Part shown: positions 1-7,700 of the stretch, one piece after another | How the letters are laid out: the number at the start of each line of letters is the position of its first letter | How positions within the stretch are numbered: position 1 is the first letter of the stretch | From: Methanobrevibacter sp. | GTDB lineage: Archaea > Methanobacteriota > Methanobacteria > Methanobacteriales > Methanobacteriaceae | Length of the DNA: 40,319 bases | Assembly (NCBI RefSeq): GCF_017427765.1 | Contig: NZ_JAFRSC010000007.1 | Coordinates: 1-40,319, forward strand | Direction: 5' to 3' | The notes under the pieces: generated by a model | What the model saw: the letters and a program-made list of their open reading frames with translations, nothing else | What the model was told of the DNA's origin: nothing | Databases searched by the model: none | Translations under genes and position numbers: made by a program

Positions 1-45
1 AAATACATAATAATATCTTCCTTTAAAGTAATTTGGGGTGAATAA

Positions 46-356
46 ATGAGTTATGATATTAACTATTTAATGCAAACTTTAAAGAACATAAAGGATAATC
101 CATATGGGATAAGATATACAAGTCATTTTTTGAAAAGGTCATTTTATCGTAATGTTGATATGGACTTGTTAAATAGGAAATTGTTGTCTGAAGTCCGTGT
201 TGGTATTCAAAAGACTTTAGGCTATGATAATAGATTCGAATTAATTTTTGAATACACAAAATAGGGGATTTATATATCGTTGTGGATATATTTAATTCTA
301 ATGAAATAATCATCATTACTTCGATACCTAAAGAGAATGATCGGAGGAAACATTAA
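46..356 (+). pseudogene. Frameshifted DUF4258-like toxin gene
   Basis: An ATG at 46 follows a good ribosome site (GGGGTGA). The frame stops at TAG 262-264 after 72 residues, but the -1 frame from 261 continues and encodes a tail (GDLYIVVDIF...) that ends in TAA at 354-356. Joined across the A run at 258-261, the product is about 103 residues and aligns along its whole length with the intact protein at 20247-20570: NRFELIF versus NRFKLIY, and DLYIVVDI versus DFYIIIEI. The H-x(3)-R-x(3)-R pattern near residues 26-35 is typical of small DUF4258/RelE-like proteins. The next gene, a DUF2283 protein, overlaps the stop of the shifted frame (TAATG), which is the normal coupling for this pair. The break is a true mutation, a sequencing error in the A run, or programmed slippage; the first two seem likelier. 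The toxin role is inferred from pairing, not shown. Confidence 0.75.
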
Positions 357-718
357 TGAAATCTAAATTGGATTATATATATGATTGTGAACATGATTTG
401 ATTGATATTACTATTGATGAATCTTTTAAATATGGTAAATCAATAGAGATAACAAATGGAATTATATTGGATTTAGACGAAAATGGTTTTCCTGCAGCAA
501 TAGAAATAATTAGTGCTTCAAAAATATTGGGCATTGATAAGCATAATCTTATATCTCCAGATATTGATATGGGTATTATTATTAGTGATGAATTAATTTG
601 TATTCAAATTAAATTTACTTATTTTGTTTTTGAACAAGAGCAAGATGTTTGCTTTAAACAGAATTTAGCTAATAATTATGGAATTCCTGCAATGGAGACT
701 ATTTTTTCTACAGCATAA
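356..718 (+). CDS. DUF2283-like protein, putative antitoxin partner
   Basis: This is a 120-residue protein with the DUF2283 pattern: an N-terminal YD..HDLIDITI strand, then a DLDENGFPAAIEI..ASK segment (about residues 39-57). Family members usually sit directly after a small DUF4258/RelE-like gene and are treated as antitoxin candidates, although evidence of activity is sparse. The ATG at 356 is preceded by GGAGG at 343-347 and overlaps the stop of the frameshifted partner. The C-terminal half (residues 70-120) extends beyond the short DUF2283 core. It is paralogous to the protein at 20557-20934, with the same order and spacing to its partner. With the partner frameshifted, this copy may be an orphan. 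The family call is fairly secure; the antitoxin role is inference. Confidence 0.75.
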   Translation: MKSKLDYIYDCEHDLIDITIDESFKYGKSIEITNGIILDLDENGFPAAIEIISASKILGIDKHNLISPDIDMGIIISDELICIQIKFTYFVFEQEQDVCFKQNLANNYGIPAMETIFSTA

Positions 719-749
719 TATTTTTTTTTAAAATTTTTCAAATGGGGTT

Positions 750-815
750 ATGTTTGTAAAAATGTTTAGTTTAGACTTTTTAGTTGCTTTTGTATTTGGT
801 TTATTTGTAATATAA
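750..815 (+). CDS. Possible 21-residue hydrophobic peptide
   Basis: A very short frame starts at ATG 750, six bases after a GGGG run, and encodes a mostly hydrophobic peptide (SLDFLVAFVFGLFVI at the end). That is long enough for one membrane pass. It lies between the DUF2283 gene and the flavodoxin promoter. No homolog is recognised. A chance frame in AT-rich DNA, or the remnant of a membrane protein gene, is equally possible. Confidence 0.2.
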   Translation: MFVKMFSLDFLVAFVFGLFVI

Positions 816-816
816 T

Positions 817-846
817 AATTGTTGCGAATGTAAACAATTATATATT
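817..846 (+). promoter_or_regulatory. Flavodoxin promoter with adjoining inverted repeat
   Basis: An inverted repeat AATTGTT (817-823) / AACAATT (833-839) with a nine-base spacer abuts and partly overlaps a TATA-like box ATTATATATT (837-846). The box lies about 35 bases before the flavodoxin ATG. A dyad on the BRE/TATA region is a classic place for an archaeal repressor, so this may be an operator. No regulator gene is visible nearby. Confidence 0.45.
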
Positions 847-876
847 ATCAAATATAATTTTAAACTAGGTGATAAA

Positions 877-1338
877 ATGACTAATGTATTAATTGCATAT
901 TTTTCAGCCAGTGGTGTTACTAAAAATGTGGCAGAAAAAATAGCAAACGAAAACAATTATGATATTTTTGAAATAAAACCTGTTGAAACCTATACTCCTG
1001 CCGATTTGGACTGGACAGACAAAAACTCAAGATCAACTATTGAAATGAACGATAAGGAATTTAGACCGCCAATAAAAGAAATTTGTGATGTTTCACCTTA
1101 CGATACAGTTGTAATCGGTTTTCCTGTATGGTGGTATACTGCACCTACAATCATCAACACATTCATTGAAAGTGTAGATTTAAAAGGAAAAACAATTAAG
1201 GCATTCTGCACATCAGGAGGTTCAGGAATCGACAAATGCGTAAGTGATCTTCAAGATACATATCCTGAACTTGACTTTGCTAAGGGCATGAGATTCATGG
1301 GTGATGTATCCAAAGCAAGTGAATGGATTGAAAAATAG
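877..1338 (+). CDS. Flavodoxin-family protein
   Basis: This 153-residue protein is probably a cytosolic FMN-binding electron carrier or small quinone/flavin reductase. The N-terminus (VLIAYFSASGVTKNVA, residues 4-19) is the phosphate-binding loop of the flavodoxin fold. Residues about 86-95 (GFPVWWYTAP) and the FCTSGGSG stretch near residue 110 are typical of the flavodoxin_4 group, which is shorter and more divergent than classical flavodoxins. Start ATG 877 has GGTGAT three bases upstream, the standard signal in this genome. It is a single gene with its own promoter and a possible operator upstream, and it converges on the minus-strand gene at 1365. The redox partner cannot be deduced from the neighbours. 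Confidence 0.85.
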   Translation: MTNVLIAYFSASGVTKNVAEKIANENNYDIFEIKPVETYTPADLDWTDKNSRSTIEMNDKEFRPPIKEICDVSPYDTVVIGFPVWWYTAPTIINTFIESVDLKGKTIKAFCTSGGSGIDKCVSDLQDTYPELDFAKGMRFMGDVSKASEWIEK

Positions 1339-1345
1339 AAAAATT

Positions 1346-1366
1346 AGGAAAGAAAAAATCTTTCCT
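1346..1366 (-). terminator. Hairpin terminator between convergent genes
   Basis: AGGAAAG (1346-1352) pairs with CTTTCCT (1360-1366) around an A/T loop. Read on the minus strand the hairpin is followed by a T-rich stretch, so it best serves the minus-strand gene, whose stop codon it touches. It may also slow readthrough from the flavodoxin gene. Confidence 0.55.
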
Positions 1367-2876
1367 ATCCTTTATAAGGGTTTGAACTGTCGTATTTTTG
1401 ACCGTTGACGGTTAAAGTGAAACTGCCATAGTCAATGTTACCTGATAATTCCAAACCTGAAACGGAACTGTCATTTGTCAATGTCCAGGTTGAACCGCCG
1501 GCCACATTAACTGTAGTGTTTCCGGTTGAATTGATTGCTCCTTTAAACTGGGTGTTTGTCATTGTCCAGTTAAGTGAGCTTATTGAATCGACAATAACAT
1601 TTCCTTCAATGTTTTCATTTTCTGTGTTTACCTCAGCCACACCACCGTTTGAACCGGTAGTTCCCCACTGATTTTGTCCTGCAATTTCCAGAAATGTTCC
1701 GCTTCCAAAGCTTAACTCAGTATTTGTCAAGTTGATTACGCATGCTGTGTTTGTAACATGAAACATCGGAGCTTCTTTATATACTGAAGAATCGGAAGCT
1801 ATTGAGAGTTTTGAGTTCTGGGCTGTAAAGAGTGATGTTCCGACATCAGCATCACCGCTCATGGACTGATAGATGAATATTCCTCCCAAATCAACGTAGT
1901 CATCACCATCTTTTCTGTTACCTTCAGCGTAACCTGTCAGGTCACAGTTTGAAAGTTCAATTGAGTTTTTACCTTCAATACAAGCTATTTGTGAAACATA
2001 TGCAGTCCCTTTGGTATTTTCAGCAGTAATGTTTCCGGTTGAATAGATTAAAGGTGAACCCCTTCCTGAATCCTTGCTTACTCCGGTGTTTATCTTTGAG
2101 TTTGAAACGTGTATTTGACCTTCTCCACGGTCGGTTGCAAGAGCTGCACAGCTTTGACCGTCAGTGTTAATGACCACACTATCTGCTGTTATTTTACCGT
2201 TGTATGTTGCATCAAGGCCTCTTGATTTATCGGAGTGGGTTGTTATTTTAACATTTTTAATGTTTGCTTCTGTATTTCCGCTCACTGTAAACTGACCAGG
2301 CTGGCCGCCTCCGCCTTGTCCTTCACCGCTTCCTTCACCTGATGGCATTTCAGGAGGTTGGCCTCCATCTCCGCCTTGTGCTTCATCGCCAGTTGCCTCT
2401 GGAGGCTGTCCGCCTTCACCTGCTTGAGCTTCCTCACCGCCTTGTGATGAATTGCCTGTGGATGAAGTCTCAGCATTGGTTACAAATATTCCGTTTGATC
2501 CTTTGGAGTTTGTGTTGATTTCAACATTGGAGATGTCCAGTGTTCCGTTTGTATTTACTAATAACGCAGAGTTAACACCGTAAAAGTCAGCATCATCTCC
2601 TGAAGTCTGTGTATCTCCGGTTTTATTTAAAATGGAATTGGCTAATTTTAAAGCCCCACCATTTTTAACTAGAATGGTGTTTGTATCGCCGGAGTCTGTG
2701 TGATAATATCCGTTATTTTCATCCAAGCTTTTAGAGTCAACAACAAGATTTCCCCTATCTTCCAGCGCATTTGCATCAATACTGCTCTGGGTGTTGGTTG
2801 ATGTTGTAAGTACAAAAGCAACACCGCATAATATAATTAGTATCACTGCAAGTGCAATAATGATTTTTTTGTTCAT
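1365..2876 (-). CDS. Secreted or anchored beta-helix-like carbohydrate-binding/adhesin-like protein
   Basis: From ATG 2876 the product is 503 residues. It starts with MNKKIIIALAVILIILCG, a signal sequence or N-terminal anchor. The frame can be extended to a TTG at 2894, but no ribosome site supports that, and ATG 2876 gives the usual MNKK start. The body consists of short strands rich in N, T, S and G (for example VNTNGTLDISNVEINT), typical of right-handed beta-helix proteins. Length and style recall the DUF4353 carbohydrate-binding group (Cthe_2159-like). A low-complexity stretch rich in G, E, Q and P (about residues 135-195) interrupts the helix. No C-terminal membrane segment is seen. The gene lies 44 bases after the acyltransferase on the same strand. 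It is probably surface-exposed; binding of sugar or cations is family-based inference. Confidence 0.65.
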   Translation of the reverse strand: MNKKIIIALAVILIILCGVAFVLTTSTNTQSSIDANALEDRGNLVVDSKSLDENNGYYHTDSGDTNTILVKNGGALKLANSILNKTGDTQTSGDDADFYGVNSALLVNTNGTLDISNVEINTNSKGSNGIFVTNAETSSTGNSSQGGEEAQAGEGGQPPEATGDEAQGGDGGQPPEMPSGEGSGEGQGGGGQPGQFTVSGNTEANIKNVKITTHSDKSRGLDATYNGKITADSVVINTDGQSCAALATDRGEGQIHVSNSKINTGVSKDSGRGSPLIYSTGNITAENTKGTAYVSQIACIEGKNSIELSNCDLTGYAEGNRKDGDDYVDLGGIFIYQSMSGDADVGTSLFTAQNSKLSIASDSSVYKEAPMFHVTNTACVINLTNTELSFGSGTFLEIAGQNQWGTTGSNGGVAEVNTENENIEGNVIVDSISSLNWTMTNTQFKGAINSTGNTTVNVAGGSTWTLTNDSSVSGLELSGNIDYGSFTLTVNGQKYDSSNPYKG

Positions 2877-2920
2877 AAAAATAGTAACTTGCAAGTGATA
2901 TTTAATGATTTTTATATGAA

Positions 2921-3916
2921 TTAAACACCACTTACTGTCTTAACATAGGGTATTTTTGACAAAATATATGGAAGTAGCCATGAGAGGAAAATCGTAAGCG
3001 CAAACATCACAGGAAACAGTAATGTTGATTTCGGATTGAATGGAGTCAGGATTTTAAGCACAATCACGTGGGAAAAATACATTCCGTAACTGCAAAGACT
3101 GATTGAAACAATCGCTTTTCCGATAAAATTATCTTTAATGTGTTTGAATGAGGTGATGTTGTCAAGATATTTGATGAATATAAACATTCCGGCTCCCATA
3201 AATACGATAGGTACATTGAGATAAATATCTGAAATATAGCTCATTTTAGTGTAGTCGAAATAAACGAAGCTCGCCAGAGCGATTATAAGGACGGCAAAAC
3301 CAATAGCGCACATCTTTTTGTCGGTTAGGCTGAATTTTTTGCTGTTTAAATAATAACCTAAAACAGGATATCCTATATAGTATGCGAAATAATCCAGGCT
3401 GAAGTTTGGAAACAGCGGATATGAATTGAATGTTTTAAGGATGATTGTTATAAACCAGATTGCTAAAAAATATTTGCATCCTTCCTCACCATACTTTTCA
3501 ATGAATGCGTTTATTACCGGAATAAAAAGATAAATTCCAATTAAAGTCCAGAAATACCATGTGATTGAAGGGTTTCCGATAAATGTGTTCCACAGGTATT
3601 GTGGATTATAGTTAAGAAAATACAGTTGTGCAAGTATCAGGATAATCCAGAAAATAAACGGATAAATGATTCTTGCAAATCTTCTTTTTAAAAAATCGCC
3701 TAACTTATGGTCTCTATTTAAAAGCAGTGCTCCGCTTATCATAAGAAATATTGGAACACCTATTCTTCCGATATCATGAAATGTCATTTGAGCAATGATT
3801 TCGAAAGGGGTGTTTAGCGGACCGAAAAAGAAGTCTACATGACAAATCAGTACTGCGATAATAGCGAATGCCCTTAGAAAATCGTAATAGAAAATTCTTT
3901 CTTTTTTGGTTGCCAT
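2921..3916 (-). CDS. Membrane acyltransferase, acyltransferase_3 family
   Basis: This 331-residue polytopic membrane protein moves acyl groups such as O-acetyl onto surface sugars in family members. Near the start FYYDFLRAFAIIAVLICH carries the conserved R and H of the acyltransferase_3 (OafA/NodX-like) fold. GVPIFLMISGALLL (about residues 53-66) is the second family hallmark. About ten hydrophobic segments follow. The length is normal for members without an extra periplasmic domain. No clear ribosome site precedes ATG 3916, so a leaderless or short-leader transcript is possible. It lies just before the beta-helix gene on the same strand and divergent from the sugar-nucleotide cluster, so it may decorate surface glycans made there. 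The acceptor is unknown. Confidence 0.85.
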   Translation of the reverse strand: MATKKERIFYYDFLRAFAIIAVLICHVDFFFGPLNTPFEIIAQMTFHDIGRIGVPIFLMISGALLLNRDHKLGDFLKRRFARIIYPFIFWIILILAQLYFLNYNPQYLWNTFIGNPSITWYFWTLIGIYLFIPVINAFIEKYGEEGCKYFLAIWFITIILKTFNSYPLFPNFSLDYFAYYIGYPVLGYYLNSKKFSLTDKKMCAIGFAVLIIALASFVYFDYTKMSYISDIYLNVPIVFMGAGMFIFIKYLDNITSFKHIKDNFIGKAIVSISLCSYGMYFSHVIVLKILTPFNPKSTLLFPVMFALTIFLSWLLPYILSKIPYVKTVSGV

Positions 3917-4132
3917 ATTATTGTTTAAGTTTTTACAGTAAATATATTTTTCATTATCTTTTTTAAGAAAATTTGAGAATTTCCTAATATTTAATATTGT
4001 TTTGTAGAATTTTTAGTTATAATTAGTGTAATGATGTAAAACGAGGTTTGTATTGAAATAAAATATTTAAGTATTTGAAAAATTATAACTATTATTAAAA
4101 AGTTATTATAATAAATTTATAGGTGTTAATTC

Positions 4133-5128
4133 ATGTTAAATGACAAAGTTATTTTAATCACTGGAGGAACTGGTTCTTTTGGTAAAAAATTCACAAAAAG
4201 AGTTTTAGAACAGTTTAATCCTAAAAAGATAATTATCTACTCAAGAGATGAATATAAACAATATTTAATGCAAAGACAATTTGTAGAACATAAAGATATT
4301 ATGCGTTACTTTATTGGTGATGTTAGGGATAAAGAAAGGTTTGCACGAGCATGTGATGGAGTAGATATTATAGTTCATGCAGCAGCACTTAAACAAGTTC
4401 CAGCTTGTGAATACAATCCGTTAGAGGCTATTAAAACTAATATTGATGGTGCAAGAAATATTGTTGATGTTGCTATTGATAAAGAAGTTGAAAAGGTTGT
4501 GGCTTTATCAACTGATAAAGGTGTTAATCCAGTAAATCTTTATGGTGCCACTAAAATGGTTTCAGATAAATTATTTATTGCTGCAAATGCGTATGTTGGT
4601 GCTAAAAATACTCATTTTTCTGTAGTGCGTTATGGTAATGTAAGTGGAAGTAGAGGTTCAGTCATTCCATTTTTTAAAACATTAATCGATGAAGGTGCAA
4701 CTAAATTGCCAATTACTGATATGAGGATGACTCGTTTTTGGATTACTCTTGATGAAGCTGTAGATTTGGTTATTAAAGCAATTGGTGAAGCAACTGGTGG
4801 GGAACTATATATTCACAAATGCCCATCTTTTAAAGTTACTGATTTGGCTAAAGCAATGCTTCCAGATTGTGAACTTGAAGATGTTGGAATTAGACCTGGT
4901 GAAAAGCTTCATGAAGTAATGATTACTGCTGAAGATTCACGCTCTGCATATGAATATGATGATTATTATATTATTTATCCTGAATTAGAATGGTGGGAAA
5001 ATGTCTATGTTAAAGAAGGTGGAATAAAAGTTGAAGATAGATTCCGCTATGCATCTGATAATAATTCAGAATGGTTAAGTGTTGAAGAGATTCGTGAAGC
5101 TTTAAAAGATATTGATATTGTTTTCTAG
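4133..5128 (+). CDS. pseB: UDP-N-acetylglucosamine 4,6-dehydratase (inverting), PseB-like
   Basis: PseB converts UDP-GlcNAc to UDP-2-acetamido-2,6-dideoxy-L-arabino-hexos-4-ulose, the first step of pseudaminic acid synthesis. The 331 residues match the family from end to end. The NAD(P) loop GGTGSFG is at 11-17, SRDEYKQ near 38-44, and IHAAALKQVPACEYNPLEAI in the middle. NLYGATKMVSDKLF carries the Y-x3-K pair, followed by SVVRYGNVSGSRGSVIPFF. RMTRFWITLDEAVDLV and GIRPGEKLHEVMI are PseB/FlaA1 signatures. ATG 4133 has AGGTG upstream. The stop is followed at once by the RmlD-like gene. This enzyme class also feeds other 6-deoxy-amino sugars, but the NeuB-like, aminotransferase and SpsF-like neighbours favour a nonulosonate product. 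Confidence 0.9.
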   Translation: MLNDKVILITGGTGSFGKKFTKRVLEQFNPKKIIIYSRDEYKQYLMQRQFVEHKDIMRYFIGDVRDKERFARACDGVDIIVHAAALKQVPACEYNPLEAIKTNIDGARNIVDVAIDKEVEKVVALSTDKGVNPVNLYGATKMVSDKLFIAANAYVGAKNTHFSVVRYGNVSGSRGSVIPFFKTLIDEGATKLPITDMRMTRFWITLDEAVDLVIKAIGEATGGELYIHKCPSFKVTDLAKAMLPDCELEDVGIRPGEKLHEVMITAEDSRSAYEYDDYYIIYPELEWWENVYVKEGGIKVEDRFRYASDNNSEWLSVEEIREALKDIDIVF

Positions 5129-5140
5129 GTGATTTTTATT
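5128..5140 (+). promoter_or_regulatory. Ribosome site that points to an ATT start codon
   Basis: GGTGAT at 5128-5133 is the standard Shine-Dalgarno of this genome and is followed after four bases by ATT (5138-5140). An in-frame GTG at 5129 lies inside the GGTGAT itself and has no ribosome site of its own. Other genes here place GGTGAT three bases before ATG (877, 23334, 24984, 34930). Starting at ATT 5138 gives the expected reductase N-terminus, with IKIIVLGSTGMLG read as MKIIVLGSTGMLG. Confidence 0.6.
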
Positions 5141-5998
5141 AAAATTATTGTTCTTGGTTCAACAGGCATGTTAGGTCAGGAATTAACAAGATATTTATCA
5201 TCTTTGGGTAATGATATTGTAGGTGTTGCTAGAACTAATGCAGATTATAATATTGACATATCTGATGATGAAAAACTTATAGAATGTTTTGAAATGGAAA
5301 AACCAGATATTATTATCAATACTGTTGCAATTGTTAATTTAAATAATTGTGAAATTGATAAATGTAAAGCATATTTAGTTAATTCTCGCCCTGCAGGAAT
5401 CATATCAAATTATTGTCATGAAAATGATATTTATTTTGTTCAAATTTCTACTGACCATTATTATACTGGAGATAATGATAAAAAACATTCTGAAAATGAT
5501 ACTATTCATCTATTAAATGAATACGCAAGAACAAAATATTTAGCAGAAATGCTCACATTAACAAATCCAAATGCATTGGTAATTAGAACAAATATTGTAG
5601 GATTTAGAGGTTGGGAAAATGACACATTTGTAGAATGGGCATTAAATTCCTTAAAAGTTGAGGAACCTATAAATGTTTTTGAAGATTATTATACTTCTAG
5701 TATTGATGTTTATAATTTTTCAAGAATATTGTGGGATTTAATTAATAATAAACCTAATGGAATTTATAATCTTGCGTCATCAGAGGTGTTCAGTAAGAAA
5801 AAATTTATATTTTATCTTGCATACTCTTTTAATTTATCTACATCCAATTGCACTCCAACAAGAATGAATAATGATGAATTAAGAAGAGCTACAAGTTTAG
5901 GTTTAAACACTGAAAAAATTGAAAATTATTTGGGTTATAAACTACCTACTTTAAAAGAGGTTACAGATTCATTGAAAAAACATTGCGAAGATGATTAA
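5138..5998 (+). CDS. RmlD-like NAD(P)-dependent sugar-nucleotide reductase
   Basis: This is an extended short-chain dehydrogenase of about 286 residues, like dTDP-4-dehydrorhamnose reductase. GSTGMLG near the N-terminus is the Rossmann loop. PDIIINTVAIVNLNNCE follows the RmlD pattern, as does the STDHYYTGDNDKKHSE stretch (usual form STDYVFDG). The catalytic Y-x3-K is in EYARTKYLAE. The start is most likely the ATT at 5138; GTG 5129 is the alternative. The gene is coupled to pseB upstream, and its last codons overlap the start of the NeuB-like gene. In a nonulosonate cluster it would reduce a 4-keto or similar intermediate, but the canonical Pse route needs no such step. It may therefore signal a variant sugar. 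The fold is sure; the substrate is not. Confidence 0.8.
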   Translation: MKIIVLGSTGMLGQELTRYLSSLGNDIVGVARTNADYNIDISDDEKLIECFEMEKPDIIINTVAIVNLNNCEIDKCKAYLVNSRPAGIISNYCHENDIYFVQISTDHYYTGDNDKKHSENDTIHLLNEYARTKYLAEMLTLTNPNALVIRTNIVGFRGWENDTFVEWALNSLKVEEPINVFEDYYTSSIDVYNFSRILWDLINNKPNGIYNLASSEVFSKKKFIFYLAYSFNLSTSNCTPTRMNNDELRRATSLGLNTEKIENYLGYKLPTLKEVTDSLKKHCEDD

Positions 5999-7079
5999 TA
6001 TGGTTGTATACAATACTGAGTTTAAAATAAATAATAGAATCATATCTATTGATTCTCCAACTTATTTTATTGCAGATATAGCTTCAAATCATGATAATGA
6101 TATTGATAGGGCAATTGATTTAATTCATGAGGCAAAAAAAGCAGGTGCTGATGCAGTTAAATTTCAACATTTCACTGCAGATACTATTGTAAGTGATTAT
6201 GGATTTAAAAATCTAGATTCTCTATCTCACCAGACATCATGGGAAAAATCTGTTTATGATACATATAAAGATGCAGAATGTGATGTAAATTGGACAGAAG
6301 AACTTGTTAAAGCTGCAAGAAAGGAGAATATTGAATTCATGACAACCCCGTACAATTATGATATTTTAAATTCAATTGATGAATATGTTAATGCTTATAA
6401 AATTGGTTCCGGGGATATTACTTGGATAGAATTTGTAGAATATTTATCAAAATTAAATAAACCAATTTTACTGGCTACTGGGGCATCAAACCTTGATGAT
6501 ACTAAACGTGCTGTTGATGCTGTTTTAAGATATAATCATAATATTTGTTTGATGCAGTGCAATACCAATTACACAGGTTCTGTTGAAAATTTTAAGTATA
6601 TTAACTTAAATGTTTTAAAAACATTTTCGGAAGCATATCCTAATATGATTTTAGGTTTATCTGATCATAGTCCATATCACGCTGCAGTTTTAGGAGCAAT
6701 TGCATTGGGTGCACGTGTTATTGAAAAACATTTTACTGATGATAATTCTAGAGTTGGTCCGGACCATGCATTTTCAATGAACCCTGAGTCATGGAAAGAA
6801 ATGGTGGATCGATCTAGAGAGTTGGAAAATGCTTTAGGCGATGGGGTTAAAAAAATAGAAGACAATGAAAAGGAAACAGTTATTGTTCAAAGAAGATGTA
6901 TTCGATTAAAAAACGATTTAGAAAAAAATGAAACAATAACAAGAGAAAACATAGAATTTTTAAGACCCGCTCCTGAAAATTCATTTGAACCTTACTGTGT
7001 TGATGAAATAATAAATAAAAAAGTCAATAAATTTAAAAATAAAGGGGATGCACTATATATTGATGATTTAATGGAGTAA
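5991..7079 (+). CDS. pseI: Nonulosonic acid synthase, NeuB/PseI-like
   Basis: The enzyme condenses phosphoenolpyruvate with a six-carbon amino sugar to give a nine-carbon nonulosonic acid (sialic, legionaminic or pseudaminic type). The 362 residues form the NeuB TIM barrel: FIADIASNHDNDIDRA (about residues 27-42), GADAVKFQHFTADT, EFMTTPYNYD, KIGSGDITW, ILLATGAS, MQCNTNYTG, GLSDHSPYHAAVLGAIALGA and EKHFTDD. A C-terminal SAF (antifreeze-like) domain starts near residue 295 (RRCIRLKNDLEKNETITREN). Length is normal. ATG 5991 overlaps the preceding stop; a second ATG at 6000 is possible. With pseB and an SpsF-like gene in the cluster, the pseudaminate-type substrate is favoured, but the sequence alone does not separate PseI from LegI or NeuB. 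Confidence 0.9.
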   Translation: MINMVVYNTEFKINNRIISIDSPTYFIADIASNHDNDIDRAIDLIHEAKKAGADAVKFQHFTADTIVSDYGFKNLDSLSHQTSWEKSVYDTYKDAECDVNWTEELVKAARKENIEFMTTPYNYDILNSIDEYVNAYKIGSGDITWIEFVEYLSKLNKPILLATGASNLDDTKRAVDAVLRYNHNICLMQCNTNYTGSVENFKYINLNVLKTFSEAYPNMILGLSDHSPYHAAVLGAIALGARVIEKHFTDDNSRVGPDHAFSMNPESWKEMVDRSRELENALGDGVKKIEDNEKETVIVQRRCIRLKNDLEKNETITRENIEFLRPAPENSFEPYCVDEIINKKVNKFKNKGDALYIDDLME

Positions 7080-7083
7080 AAAT

Positions 7084-7608
7084 ATGATTGAAGGTAAATT
7101 TGTTGGTTTACGGGCTATAGAGCACGAGGATTTGCATAAATTTTTAGAATGGAGAAATAAACCTGAGTTAAGGAAAAATTTTAGAGAATATAAGGAATTA
7201 AGTTTCTCAAATCAAGAAAATTGGTTTAACAATATTGTTTTAAAATCTCCAAATAATGTGATGTTTGCAATTGTCAATTTAGAGGATAATGAATTAATTG
7301 GGGCTTGTGGTTTAAATTATATTGATTGGGTTAATCGAAATGCTGATTTATCTATTTATATTGGATTAAATGGAGTATATATTGATGATGTATTTGCTCC
7401 AGATGCTACTAAATTATTGCTTGATTATGGATTTGATGAATTAAATTTACATAGAATTTATGTTGAAATTTATGATATTGATTTGAAAAAACAAAAACTA
7501 TTGGAAGATTTAGATTTTAATTTTGATGGATTACTAAGAGAAACTCATTGGACTGAAGGAAAATGGTGTAATTCTTTATTTTATAGTATTCTGAAATCTG
7601 AGTATTAA
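7084..7608 (+). CDS. GNAT acetyltransferase, PseH/SpsD-like
   Basis: This 174-residue RimJ/RimL-type GNAT enzyme probably acetylates the 4-amino group of the sugar nucleotide before condensation, as PseH does. GKFVGLRAIEHEDLHKFLEW at the N-terminus and LIGACGLNYIDW in the middle are the family beta strands. The acetyl-CoA stretch lies near APDATKLLLDYGFDELNLHRI (about 103-123). The last third (LDFNFDGLLRETHW) is typical of sugar-modifying members such as PseH and SpsD. GGAG upstream of ATG 7084 supports the start. It lies four bases after the NeuB-like gene, so co-translation is likely. Assignment to this pathway step rests on context. Confidence 0.8.
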   Translation: MIEGKFVGLRAIEHEDLHKFLEWRNKPELRKNFREYKELSFSNQENWFNNIVLKSPNNVMFAIVNLEDNELIGACGLNYIDWVNRNADLSIYIGLNGVYIDDVFAPDATKLLLDYGFDELNLHRIYVEIYDIDLKKQKLLEDLDFNFDGLLRETHWTEGKWCNSLFYSILKSEY

Positions 7609-7700
7609 TATAGATGTGAAAAATAGATTAAAATTTTATTCACTAACACATTTAATGATTTTAAAAATTATTTAAATTGTAATATTGCAGGCATGATAAT

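Noticed and set aside
1435..2476. Open frames on both strands across the beta-helix gene, including a Gln/Lys-rich one at 2282-2476
   Set aside because: They lie inside a well-supported gene, lack ribosome sites and arise from its repeated Gly/Glu/Gln/Pro codons.
5129..5137. GTG as start of the RmlD-like gene
   Set aside because: It falls inside the GGTGAT ribosome signal and would add three unusual residues before the conserved N-terminus; kept as the alternative.
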